The notes: generated by a model not told the origin, from the letters alone. A stretch of 7,565 bases of DNA from JAWLFY01 sp964462125 (GCA_964462125.1 CAYWXT010000266.1:1-7565), one strand, 5' to 3'. Numbered from the stretch's first letter, positions 1-7,266 are shown. A program made the numbers and translations.

Positions 1-752
1 TTCGCCTTCGTAGCTTGCCGGTCGATGTAAGCGACCGACTTTTCCGCGAGCGCTGGCAGCACATCCGCGGCGTCGAACCCAGGCGCCGTTGGGCCTTTCC
101 GCGTCCGCCGGTTTTCGTCGCGGTCGTGCATCATCACGAAGTCGCGGTCTTCGGTCGGAAGCTCCGTCACCCGGTCCTGTTCGATGAAGGCGTAGGGGAC
201 CATGTCGAGCGACGCGCTGATGCCATAGAAGTAATCGAATCCGACGCTGTTCGGGCCGTTGCTGGCCGGTTGCGAGAAATCGACGTTGAACACCTGATCG
301 CGCGGTTCGATACTCCTCTCGGAGACCTTTTTGCCGGGCTTGACGACCCAGTCCATGCCGAGATGCCATTTCCCGATGCAACCGGTGTGATACCCTTGCT
401 CCTGCAGCATCGATCCGACCGTCATCCGGTCAGGTTCGATCAATCGTGGGCTGAGTCCTCCGAGCACTCCCCGCTGGAGCCTTGATCGCCAGTTGTATCG
501 CCCGGTTAGCAAACCGTAGCGGGTTGGCGTGCAGACGGAGGAACTGCTGTGCGCGTCGGTGAACCGCATTCCTTCCGCGGCCAAGCGGTCGACATGGGGT
601 GTACCGATCTTGCCGTCGTAACAACTGACGTCGGCATAGCCAAGGTCATCGGCCATGATCACAATGATGTTCGGCTGTTTCGACGCGTCGGAGGCGAACG
701 AGGGGAGCGCCGCTGCAAGCAGCCCACCAATGCAAAGGATTAATCTTGTCAT
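1..752 (-). CDS. Exported Cys-type sulfatase (arylsulfatase A-like), N-terminal part, runs off the left edge
   Basis: Hydrolyses sulfate esters, probably on a sulfated glycan, outside the cytoplasm. My reading of the minus strand from the ATG at 752-750 gives 250 residues without a stop. Residues 1-20 form a Sec signal peptide (MTRLILC..., hydrophobic core 4-16, likely cleavage after SFA20). The mature part begins QPNIIVIMADDLGYAD, with the metal-binding pair D35-D36. The signature C74-T-P-T-R78 is the CxPxR motif whose Cys is converted to formylglycine, and it is followed by YGLLTGRYNWR. GKWHLG supplies K128 and H130. Residues LPALAEKSVAYIDRQA near the cut end match the usual helix of the family. 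The C-terminal half, including the later metal ligands, lies outside the window. It is downstream of yggS on the same strand with a gap of about 150 bp, so it may have its own promoter. The substrate cannot be told from this part. The family call is firm. Confidence 0.95.
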   Translation of the reverse strand, partial: MTRLILCIGGLLAAALPSFASDASKQPNIIVIMADDLGYADVSCYDGKIGTPHVDRLAAEGMRFTDAHSSSSVCTPTRYGLLTGRYNWRSRLQRGVLGGLSPRLIEPDRMTVGSMLQEQGYHTGCIGKWHLGMDWVVKPGKKVSERSIEPRDQVFNVDFSQPASNGPNSVGFDYFYGISASLDMVPYAFIEQDRVTELPTEDRDFVMMHDRDENRRTRKGPTAPGFDAADVLPALAEKSVAYIDRQATKA

Positions 753-818
753 CAACTTCACTCTCTCGCGGCGTGTGTCTTGTCCCAACCCGGTAGTGTA
801 ACTGAAGTCATGACCCCC

Positions 819-866
819 GTAGCCCAGAGTACCGGTAGCCCAGAGTACCGGTAGCCCAGAGTACCG
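819..866. repeat. Three perfect tandem copies of a 16-bp unit in the yggS-sulfatase gap
   Basis: The unit GTAGCCCAGAGTACCG occurs at 819-834, 835-850 and 851-866 with no mismatch. Each junction creates the palindrome TACCGGTA, and read on the minus strand a unit has the arms GGTA and TACC, so an imperfect hairpin could form in RNA. The array sits between the yggS stop and the sulfatase start, in the leader of the sulfatase gene. From memory, similar strings recur in intergenic DNA of Rhodopirellula-type genomes; that is recollection, not a search. Confidence 0.9.
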
Positions 867-900
867 GCCGGGAGAACGTGCCTCTCGCCGCACTGGATCA

Positions 901-1653
901 TCAGCGGCCCACTGACCCCACGCCAGCGAACAGTCGCGAGCCGATGCGGACTAGCGTGGCACCTTCGGCGATCGCTTCGACGAAATCGCCACTCATTCCC
1001 ATCGATAGTTCGGGGAACGCGATTCCGGTTTGCCGCTGCAGGTGGTCCCGCAACTGGCGCAGCTGTGCGAACTGCCGCCGCGCCTCCGGGGCCGACGACC
1101 CCCAGCCGGCCATCGCCATCAAGCCGCGGAGCTGGGCGCCAGCGGCGCCAGATTCCCGCCCCCGCCGATGCTCGGCGAGCATCGGCTCGAGAACGTCTGC
1201 CGGCAGTCCCGTTTTTGACGCGTCGCCGCTGACGTTCACCTCCAGCAACACTGGCACCTCGATCTGTCTTGCCGCCGCCTCGGTGTCGATCGCTCGCAAA
1301 AGCCGCGAGCTGTCGACCGAGTGGATCGTCGGGCGATACTGGAGGGTGCGGCGGACCTTGTTGGTTTGAAGATGTCCGATCAGATGCCAGTGGACCGACG
1401 CGCCGAGTTCTGCAGCTTCCGCTTTTTGCCACAACTGTTGCGGCCGGCTCTCGCCCAGCTGGTGGCAACCCGCGGCGAGCAGCGCGGCGGTGGCTTCCAC
1501 ACCGACATACTTGGTGACGCCGACGATCTGGATATCGGCCCGGTCGCGGCCGGCGGCCCTGGCCGCTTGTTGAACGTCGTCGAGCACCGCCTGCCAGTTA
1601 TCCGCGATGCGGCGGGCCATGTTGGGATCCGCGGCGATGGTCGGGTCATTCAT
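901..1653 (-). CDS. yggS: YggS/PLPBP-family pyridoxal 5'-phosphate homeostasis protein
   Basis: Cytosolic PLP-binding protein of the YggS/PROSC family. The family has no known enzymatic reaction and helps maintain free PLP and amino-acid/keto-acid balance. The 250 residues cover the usual single TIM-barrel length (about 230-250). The PLP lysine is K48 in the strand IQIVGVTKYV. Other family motifs are GESRPQQ (residues 67-73), HWHLIGHLQTNK (88-99), SVDS (112-115), LLEVNVSGDASKTG (136-149), GLMAM (177-181) and the phosphate-binding SMGMSGDF (217-224), followed by ATLVRIGSRLF. All key positions are intact. The ATG at 1653 overlaps the stop of the upstream 657-aa gene by 8 bp (ATGAATGA), so translation is probably coupled. 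A GGAAG lies only 3 bases before the start. In many bacteria yggS lies near proC or cell-division genes, but not here. Confidence 0.95.
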   Translation of the reverse strand: MNDPTIAADPNMARRIADNWQAVLDDVQQAARAAGRDRADIQIVGVTKYVGVEATAALLAAGCHQLGESRPQQLWQKAEAAELGASVHWHLIGHLQTNKVRRTLQYRPTIHSVDSSRLLRAIDTEAAARQIEVPVLLEVNVSGDASKTGLPADVLEPMLAEHRRGRESGAAGAQLRGLMAMAGWGSSAPEARRQFAQLRQLRDHLQRQTGIAFPELSMGMSGDFVEAIAEGATLVRIGSRLFAGVGSVGR

Positions 1654-3619
1654 CGGCTTCCGGCACGTCGACGGTGATCAGTTCGTCATGGGTTCCATCC
1701 CCCATGTCAAAGCGGGTACAGAGGAAATCCGCCAGGAGATGCTTTCCGAGAACGGTTCGGCAACGGGGCTGGCCGAGCGAGCGATAGACCATCCATTGTT
1801 CGCTGCCGAGTTGAATGCGGTAGCCGGCCGCCTCGTTGCGCGGCACCAGCCGGAGTTCGTCGCCGATGGTCAGCTGCCGCCAAGTTCGCGGGCGCCGGAA
1901 ACGTCGCGGCTGCAGATCGATCCAAATGGGTGCGTACAGACGGCCGTCTCCCTCGGCGCGATGGACGAGCTGGTCCTCCTCCGCTTCCAAGGTCGCTGCA
2001 GACGGCCCGATTCGCCACTCGGCGGCCGCCAGCGGCAGCACCATCGCGCGGCGTTTTTTTCCAACGGCCAGAAAAACTTCGCGGGTTTCGGATTCCGAAT
2101 CGACTTCGATCGCGGGATCGAGTGGGATCCGGCCGGTATAACGGATCGCAGGTGGTCCTGCCTTTCCCGGCGCGCGTTGCTTCGATGCGGGTTTCGACTC
2201 GCCGTCCACCGACGGGTCCTCCTCGGAGAGCACCGCGTCGGCGAACAACACGCAGCGGTCGTCGCGCAGCTGCATCACCTGCCGCTGCAACACCAGGTCG
2301 CCGGTCCACTCCTGCTCCAGCTCGACGTAATGCACATCGTCGTCGCTGTATTCGCAGGTCTGAGTCCAGGGTCCACAGGGTGCTTGCGGCTCACCCCGCA
2401 GTTCGATCTCGACCGGCCAGGAGCCGGCCAGCAACCGCGGCTTGCCCCCGAACAGCTCAAGCCGGCAGGTTTCCTGGTGGTAGTCGAGATGGATCCTGCC
2501 GCGCCGCACGTCCCAATCGGGCAGCAAGATCGCCAACTTCGCATCCTCGCACGCGAGCATCGCTTCGGGGAGGCAGACTTGCCAGGCGAGCCGTCCGCCG
2601 GAATGGCTTTCCCCCAACGCCGCCGACAAGGCTGGGTGCAGCGTCTTGGAGTCGAACTCCACCGACTGCCACAGCAGGCCCGCCGAGCCCAGATCGTCTC
2701 GCAGATCCCGCCGCTCGGTTGTTGCGAACGCGGTGGAGCCGGTGTGGATCGTCATGCCAGCGACCCAGGTGGCCAGTTCCGCGGCAATCTCGAGCTGACG
2801 TTTTTTGAACTTCCGCTTGGTGGTTCGATTGACCAGACGGTGCGAACGGACGAGCGACGCCAGCACCAGCCGCGCGTTCACGCCGCCGCTGACCGCCGCC
2901 GCAATCGATTCCGACTCGGCGTCGAACCAGGCGGCGAGCGCCTCGTGGGAGTCTTTTCCCAGCGACCGGCAGGAAGGCAGATCCGCCAGCCGCCATGCCA
3001 AGGTCAGCCCGAGTTCGGCCCCGAGGATCAGGTAGCTCGGCGAGGAAGGTTCCGCATCCCGCACCGCCGACTCTCGTAGCTGCTGCAGCGCCCCCAGCAG
3101 GTCCCACCAGCGCGATGCCTCCAGGTGCTGGGCCAGGGCCGGCATCGACGCGGCCCACAGCACCGCCTCGGCGCTCTCGTGCAACGACGTCCGCGACCCC
3201 GAAACAGAATCGACGAACTGCTCCGCCGCGATGCCGAAATCGATTTCCGACGACCCCTTGCCGGTGGCCGGCCGGTCGACAGACAAGCGGGAGAGTCCGG
3301 TGGTCAATTCATCGCAGGGTCGGCCGAGCGAGGCAGCCCAACCCCACCGATAGACCGCCCCGCCGCTGGCGGCGTCGCCGAAAACGTGCTCTGCGGAACG
3401 TTTCACCGCTCGAGTTCGGATCGCTTCCCGCAACTGATCCCATGGCTGTTCATCTTCCGTCATCGGCTCAGGCTGTTTGCGTCGTGTCTGGTTATTGCGT
3501 GGTATTCTGGAATCGGGGCGTCCCCCATCGGCGGCCCCCTCCCGATTGCCGTCAAGCGATTCAGGATCGTCGGCAACGGTGTCCGTGCTGGCGGGCGACA
3601 GGGGGCTGGCGGGCGACAT
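1646..3619 (-). CDS. 657-aa protein of unknown function, helical N-terminal half and beta-rich C-terminal half, possible heparinase II/III-like fold
   Basis: I do not recognise the gene. Residues 1-52 are low-complexity and probably disordered. A second candidate start is M53 (3463), where the well-ordered sequence MTEDEQPWDQL begins. Neither start has a clear ribosome binding site. Residues about 60-330 look all-helical (for example ESAEAVLWAASMPALAQHL and LGLTLAWRLADL), with a basic patch RTTKRKFKKRQ at 265-275. Residues about 340-650 look beta-rich. The segment IHLDYHQETCRLELFGGKP (377-394), followed by GSWPVEIEL, resembles the core strands of the heparinase II/III beta-sandwich, and a helical toroid followed by a beta domain is that family's layout. 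The catalytic His pattern of the lyases is not evident and there is no signal peptide, so a working lyase is doubtful. It is transcribed with yggS (8-bp overlap). Base use is like its neighbours. The gene itself is sure, the fold is a guess. Confidence 0.85.
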   Translation of the reverse strand: MSPASPLSPASTDTVADDPESLDGNREGAADGGRPDSRIPRNNQTRRKQPEPMTEDEQPWDQLREAIRTRAVKRSAEHVFGDAASGGAVYRWGWAASLGRPCDELTTGLSRLSVDRPATGKGSSEIDFGIAAEQFVDSVSGSRTSLHESAEAVLWAASMPALAQHLEASRWWDLLGALQQLRESAVRDAEPSSPSYLILGAELGLTLAWRLADLPSCRSLGKDSHEALAAWFDAESESIAAAVSGGVNARLVLASLVRSHRLVNRTTKRKFKKRQLEIAAELATWVAGMTIHTGSTAFATTERRDLRDDLGSAGLLWQSVEFDSKTLHPALSAALGESHSGGRLAWQVCLPEAMLACEDAKLAILLPDWDVRRGRIHLDYHQETCRLELFGGKPRLLAGSWPVEIELRGEPQAPCGPWTQTCEYSDDDVHYVELEQEWTGDLVLQRQVMQLRDDRCVLFADAVLSEEDPSVDGESKPASKQRAPGKAGPPAIRYTGRIPLDPAIEVDSESETREVFLAVGKKRRAMVLPLAAAEWRIGPSAATLEAEEDQLVHRAEGDGRLYAPIWIDLQPRRFRRPRTWRQLTIGDELRLVPRNEAAGYRIQLGSEQWMVYRSLGQPRCRTVLGKHLLADFLCTRFDMGDGTHDELITVDVPEADE

Positions 3620-3927
3620 AGACTAATCCGAGTCAAAGCTGGATAATGCGGGGAACCGAACGTCGATCTTCAGCGCGGAGGCGTCGGCTTGGCGATTCGG
3701 TGATCTGTTCGTTGTGAGGCAACGCCTAACTTACCGGTTCCGTGCGGCCCTGCCACCTCCACTGGTTGGCGAGTTCGGGCTGGCTCTCCGGCCGTGATCG
3801 ACATCCATTTCAAGGCACAGGGCTCATGTTTTTTCAACGACTTGGCGAGCGAGACCGGCTGTTCGCGCTGTTGCGGCGTTACCGCGGCCCGGCGGCGTGC
3901 CCAACGGTACTGCGAGAACGCCGAAAG
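3620..3927. other. Divergent intergenic region between the 657-aa gene and the YdjY-domain gene
   Basis: Roughly 300 bp separate the two divergent starts, so it should hold promoters for both directions. I found no convincing -35/-10 pair. A TTGACT on the minus strand just ahead of 3619 has no -10 at the right distance. The right part (3742-3927) is open in frame with the downstream gene and could be its N-terminus if an earlier start (GTG 3742 or ATG 3826) is used. No RNA gene, terminator or strong repeat is visible. Confidence 0.5.
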
Positions 3928-4878
3928 ATGCTTGGCGGGGGGCTGAGGAGTGTGGTGATCGGGCTGGCCTTGCTCGCCGTGCCAACAGAGACGCGGGCCC
4001 AATCACTCGCCGACGAACTTTCTCGGCCCGGTGAAGCGGACGCGGAAGCCGAGCGGGCGACCGAGGAGATTCTCCAGCCGTTGGAGGAATCGCCCGAAAT
4101 GCGGCCGGATGAACAGGCCGCCACCGCCTTCGCTCCGCCGCCGGGGGCACGCCGTCTGAGCAAGGCATCGAACCTGTGGGTTGATATCAAGCAAAGACGT
4201 GTTTACCTCGATGGCTACGTGACCCTCCGCGAAGGCCACCTGGAGATGTTCGCCTGCCCGGTGGGAACCAAGGAACACGAGTCGATCGTGGCAACGCTGG
4301 CCCGGTCACGCGAAGTCCACGCCGCTCTGCTCGCGGTCGGCGCCATGCCTGGCTCCCCCGTTAGCTACGACCCGGACTTCATGCCGCCGACGGGCCAAGC
4401 GATTCGTGTGTGGGTGCTGTGGCGTGATAAGGACGGCGACTACCAAACCGCCGATGCCCGCCGGTGGGTGCAAAGTTCCAAAACAGGCGAATCGATGAAA
4501 GAGGATTGGGTCTTCGGCGGTAGCGATTTCTGGAAAGACCCGGACGATGGCCAGGAATACTACCAGGCTGACGGCGGCGATATGATTTGCGTTGCCAACT
4601 TCAGTACCGCGATGATGGATGTGCCGTTCCCCAGCAGCGCCGATGCAGATTCCCTGCTGTTCGTTCCCTTCAAAAAGCGGGTCCCCGAACTCGCGACTCC
4701 GGTCCGGTTGGTGTTGGTCCCGATCCCGGGAACGGCCGATGCCCCGTCGGCGCAGCCCGCGATCGATCCAGACCAGCCACCGGAGAAGGACGTTCTTCCT
4801 GCCGCACCCGCTCAAGAAGATCCAGCCGCAGGCGAAGATCCGCCGCAAGCCCAGGACTCGGATCGGTCGAACGGATAA
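3928..4878 (+). CDS. Exported YdjY-domain protein with Pro-rich C-terminal tail
   Basis: Function unknown; the YdjY domain is common in planctomycete exported proteins. From ATG 3928 (316 aa) residues 1-24 make a clean Sec signal peptide: short n-region with one Arg, core VVIGLALLAV, cleavage after TRA before QSLADE. An acidic linker follows (about 25-80). The YdjY domain spans about 83-265: LWVDIKQRRVYLDGYVTL, FACPVGTKEHES (Cys110, Lys115-Ser119), VHAALLAVGAMPGSPV and IRVWVLWRDKDG. A disordered acidic tail rich in Pro and Ala (about 268-316) ends the protein. The frame is open upstream, so ATG 3826 (350 aa) or GTG 3742 (378 aa) are alternatives. They would put a long Arg-rich n-region before the hydrophobic core and none has a strong ribosome binding site. 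I chose 3928 for the signal peptide. It diverges from the 657-aa gene and precedes the dehydrogenase by about 156 bp. Confidence 0.85.
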   Translation: MLGGGLRSVVIGLALLAVPTETRAQSLADELSRPGEADAEAERATEEILQPLEESPEMRPDEQAATAFAPPPGARRLSKASNLWVDIKQRRVYLDGYVTLREGHLEMFACPVGTKEHESIVATLARSREVHAALLAVGAMPGSPVSYDPDFMPPTGQAIRVWVLWRDKDGDYQTADARRWVQSSKTGESMKEDWVFGGSDFWKDPDDGQEYYQADGGDMICVANFSTAMMDVPFPSSADADSLLFVPFKKRVPELATPVRLVLVPIPGTADAPSAQPAIDPDQPPEKDVLPAAPAQEDPAAGEDPPQAQDSDRSNG

Positions 4879-4919
4879 ATGGGACCGCTGAATCGATCGT
4901 CGTCCCGGGAGGGGAACTT

Positions 4920-4943
4920 GTAGCACAGGCTGCCTGCCTGTCG
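4920..4943. repeat. Possible dispersed palindromic repeat in the YdjY-dehydrogenase gap
   Basis: GTAGCACAGG is followed by an inverted repeat: ACAGGC (4925-4930), loop TGCCT, GCCTGT (4936-4941). It lies in the 156-bp space between two genes. The first ten bases match the start of the 16-bp unit at 819-866 (GTAGCCCAGA) at eight of ten positions. I recall similar strings repeated between genes in planctomycete genomes, but only one copy is in this window, so the repeat status is inferred. Confidence 0.4.
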
Positions 4944-5022
4944 ACCACCTCACGCCGTCCAGAGCCTCAGCAATTTCTGGTGCGGAAGGTTTTCCTACGT
5001 TCCGTACAACAAGTCACATTTC

Positions 5023-5027
5023 GAAGG
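5023..5027 (+). promoter_or_regulatory. Ribosome binding site of the dehydrogenase gene
   Basis: GAAGG lies 7 bases before the ATG at 5035, a good Shine-Dalgarno match and spacing. It supports this start over any other in the open frame. Confidence 0.65.
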
Positions 5028-5034
5028 TTCCCGG

Positions 5035-6333
5035 ATGGCTGGGCATGACAACTCGGGTGACCATCCCGGCGCGGTGTGGCTGGTCGGTGCTGGCATCGTT
5101 GGCAGGGCGATCTTGAAGGCCCACTTGCAGGCTGGTTGCCCCGTGCGACTTGCCGACGCCGACCCCGACGCTTTAAACGCCGCGGTGAACGACGCCGAAC
5201 GTTCAGGTCTCCTCACCAAGGCCGTGCCGATCGCACCCCTGGGCGGCGAAATTCCGGCCGTGGCGATTGCCCCCTCCGCCGCGGCCCAGGCGATGGCAGC
5301 GGGCCGCGCCGATCGCACGTTGGTGATCGAGTCGATCGCCGAACGTCTCGAAGTCAAACGGCGCTTTTTTCAGAACGCGGAGCGGTGGTTTGACGAGGCG
5401 ACCGTGTTCGGCAGTAACACTTCGAGTCTGAGGATCGGCTCGATCGCCGAATCGCTCCGACGGCCCGGGCGGTTGTGCGGCATGCACTTCTTCATGCCGG
5501 TCCAGCACCGAGCGGCCGTGGAGGTGGTGCCGTCCGCATTCACCGCTCGCGAGGCGATCGCCATCGCTCTCGATCATCTTCAGCGAATCGGCAAACAGCC
5601 CTTGCTGGTCGCCGATGGGCCCGCGTTCGTCGTCAATCGGCTACTGGTTCCCTACCTCAATCAGGCCCTGTTGTTGGTCACCGAGGGGGCGTCCTCGGAG
5701 CAAATCGAACGTGCCGCGCTGGCCTTTGGGATGCCGATGTCTCCACTGGAGCTGGTGGACTGGATCGGAACCCCGACCGCATTCGATGCCGGACGCGCCT
5801 ACTGGCAAGCGTTTCCCCACCGACTCGATCCCGCCCCCTTGCTGCCGGCGATGGTCAAACGCAATCGGTGGGGGCGATCGGTCGGCTGCGGCTTTTATGA
5901 TTACCCCGGATTTGGTGAGGAATCCGGCGGCGAGCGAAGCGGAACGTTGGCCGAGGAAACGCAGCACCTGTGCCAGCGATACTCGCGGCAACCCCGTCAG
6001 TGGAGCGATGACGAAGTCTTGGAGTTGCTGTCGGTCCCGATGTGGATCGAGGCGGCCTGCTTGATGAACGATCGGATTGTCGAGACGTTTGATGCGGTCG
6101 AGACCGCGATGTCGGGAGGACTCGGCTATACCCGCCCCGGCCGCTGGTTTGATTTCTTCGAACAGCTCGGGACGAGGCGAATGGTCGCGGCGATCGAGCA
6201 TTGGTCGGGGCATTGGCGTTCGATGCGAGTCCCTCCGCAACCGCCCCTGGGACGATTTCTTGAGCTGTCAAGCTCACCGCGCGAGGCGGTCGCGCAGGCC
6301 ATCGGTTTGACACAATCATCGACAGCTGATTAG
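5035..6333 (+). CDS. 3-hydroxyacyl-CoA dehydrogenase, NAD-binding domain plus two C-terminal domains (FadB C-terminal-half type)
   Basis: Oxidises L-3-hydroxyacyl-CoA to 3-ketoacyl-CoA with NAD+ in beta-oxidation, in the cytosol. The 432 residues start with a Rossmann fold: G18-A-G-I-V-G23 and the ribose-binding D41 in VRLADAD. Relative to human HADH (S137, H158, E170, N208), the catalytic set is S130 in SNTSS, H151 in GMHFFMPV, E163 in VEVV and N201 in VVNRLLVPYL, with identical spacings (21, 12 and 50). The first C-terminal domain covers about 195-290, ending GCGFYDYPG. A second one covers about 325-400 with GLGYTRPG, as in the FadB alpha subunit. The enoyl-CoA hydratase half of FadB is absent, so a separate crotonase would be needed. 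One oddity is M154 where HFFNP normally has Asn. It may share a transcript with the genes that follow (41-bp gap). Confidence 0.93.
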   Translation: MAGHDNSGDHPGAVWLVGAGIVGRAILKAHLQAGCPVRLADADPDALNAAVNDAERSGLLTKAVPIAPLGGEIPAVAIAPSAAAQAMAAGRADRTLVIESIAERLEVKRRFFQNAERWFDEATVFGSNTSSLRIGSIAESLRRPGRLCGMHFFMPVQHRAAVEVVPSAFTAREAIAIALDHLQRIGKQPLLVADGPAFVVNRLLVPYLNQALLLVTEGASSEQIERAALAFGMPMSPLELVDWIGTPTAFDAGRAYWQAFPHRLDPAPLLPAMVKRNRWGRSVGCGFYDYPGFGEESGGERSGTLAEETQHLCQRYSRQPRQWSDDEVLELLSVPMWIEAACLMNDRIVETFDAVETAMSGGLGYTRPGRWFDFFEQLGTRRMVAAIEHWSGHWRSMRVPPQPPLGRFLELSSSPREAVAQAIGLTQSSTAD

Positions 6334-6374
6334 CTGAAGATGGTGCCCGTGCTTTCTTGTTTTGGAACCCTAGG

Positions 6375-6719
6375 ATGACCGCGAACCTTCCCGAGACGCT
6401 TGACGGATTGGTGCTCAACACAGCCGATCAAGCTGAATCCCTGCTCGCGTCCCTACGCCATCTGGATGCATTCGTCGAGAATCAATTTCGCGGGGGCGAC
6501 GGTTCACATCGCTGGCGTGGCGAGTACGGGCACCGTCGCGAAGACCAGGAACTGACCGCGGATCGCCCCGAGCCTGCTACGGAAGTCCGTGGGCACACTC
6601 GCGAAGACGTCGAGCAAATGGTCCAATGTGTGTGGCGCGCGATCGGTTTGGTTGAAGGCGCCTGCCAGTCCTTGGAGACGGCGAAACAGTTACGCGCGCG
6701 GTGCCAGGATGAAGAATGA
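6375..6719 (+). CDS. Small soluble helical protein of unknown function, coupled to the AtpR-like gene
   Basis: I do not recognise this 114-aa product. It starts MTANLPETLDGL. Residues about 1-34 and 73-110 look like amphipathic helices (for example AESLLASLRHLDAFVENQF and VEQMVQCVWRAIGLVEGACQSL), joined by a charged Gly/Arg/Glu-rich linker. There is no signal peptide or membrane segment. An in-frame TTG at 6357 is a longer but less likely start; before ATG 6375 there is only GGA about 8 bases upstream. The stop overlaps the ATG of the next gene (ATGA at 6716-6719), which makes translational coupling and a shared role with the membrane protein likely. In N-ATPase operons the gene before atpR is atpQ, a two-helix membrane protein; this is not one. 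Confidence 0.75.
   Translation: MTANLPETLDGLVLNTADQAESLLASLRHLDAFVENQFRGGDGSHRWRGEYGHRREDQELTADRPEPATEVRGHTREDVEQMVQCVWRAIGLVEGACQSLETAKQLRARCQDEE
6706..6709 (+). promoter_or_regulatory. Ribosome binding site of the AtpR-like gene, inside the preceding gene
   Basis: AGGA ends 6 bases before the ATG at 6716, within the last codons of the 114-aa gene. It allows independent initiation as well as coupling through the ATGA overlap. Confidence 0.55.
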
Positions 6720-7072
6720 GTGAGATCGCACCGGCGGTGGGACTGTTCGTCCTTGGCCTGGCCCTGGCGGTGGTCTATTTCGGTGGACTGTGGTGGACCG
6801 TGCGCCGGCTCGACGCCGCGCGGCGACCCGGCTTGCTACTGAGCGTCAGTACCATTCTCCGCCTGGCCCTGGTGATCGGCGTCCTCGCCATGCTGGTCAC
6901 CGATCACTGGCGTGACTTTTTTATCTGCTTGGCCGGATTCCTGATCGGTCGCGCTCTTCTCCATTGGCGGCTGGCGCACCTCCACCAACCGGCGGCCAAA
7001 CCGACCGGTAGCGAGACGGACCCCCAATCGGAGGATGCCGAATCGGAAACGGCCAGCCATGAAGGGGCATGA
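6716..7072 (+). CDS. atpR: AtpR-like small membrane protein (N-ATPase AtpR family)
   Basis: In the N-type F1Fo-ATPase, AtpR is a small membrane protein thought to help assemble or stabilise the c-ring. This 118-aa product has the family's three membrane helices: about 5-27 (GLFVLGLALAVVYFGGLWW), 41-61 (LLSVSTILRLALVIGVLAML) and 68-86. The YFGGLWWTVRRL signature (21-32) and the intramembrane Arg49 in helix 2 fit the family; Arg79 sits in helix 3. Residues 92-118 form an acidic hydrophilic tail longer than I expect for the family. The start has AGGA with 6-base spacing and overlaps the stop of the 114-aa gene. None of the N-ATPase partners (atpD, C, Q, B, E, F, A, G) is in the window: a dehydrogenase lies upstream and a lipoprotein downstream. 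It may therefore be an orphan copy or a relative with another role. The family call rests on motif recall. Confidence 0.7.
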   Translation: MSEIAPAVGLFVLGLALAVVYFGGLWWTVRRLDAARRPGLLLSVSTILRLALVIGVLAMLVTDHWRDFFICLAGFLIGRALLHWRLAHLHQPAAKPTGSETDPQSEDAESETASHEGA

Positions 7073-7266
7073 AAAGTCAGGAAGTGATTCTCCAGTCGCT
7101 CCTGAACTCGAACCGTGACACCACGCCATTCGAATACGCCCGCTGTTCTGGAACGCAAGTTGCATGCACCAGGTTTCCATCAGGAACCGTGATCTCGATG
7201 GCCCTGTCGACATTGTGTCGGCAGGCCGAACGGCTGACTCCGACGCAACACCTCCCCAGCCGCCGT

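Noticed and set aside
15..485. A 156-codon plus-strand frame at the left edge
   Set aside because: It is antisense to the sulfatase, whose minus-strand reading carries the CTPTR and GKWHLG motifs.
819..866. Possible CRISPR array
   Set aside because: The 16-bp units are directly adjacent with no spacers and there are no cas genes nearby.
758..1468. A 236-codon minus-strand frame reading through the 16-bp repeats
   Set aside because: It overlaps yggS in another frame, and its tail is only the translation of the tandem repeats.
1607..3079. A 490-codon open frame on the plus strand
   Set aside because: It lies antisense to the 657-aa gene and to the end of yggS, has no recognisable domain and an Arg/Pro/Gln-rich product typical of a shadow frame in GC-rich DNA.
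4881..4906. GGGAC/GTCCC inverted repeat after the YdjY-domain gene as a terminator
   Set aside because: A 5-bp stem with a 16-base loop and no T-run is too weak.
6323..6336. CAGCT/AGCTG inverted repeat at the dehydrogenase stop as a terminator
   Set aside because: The stem is only 5 bp, includes the stop codon and has no T-run after it.
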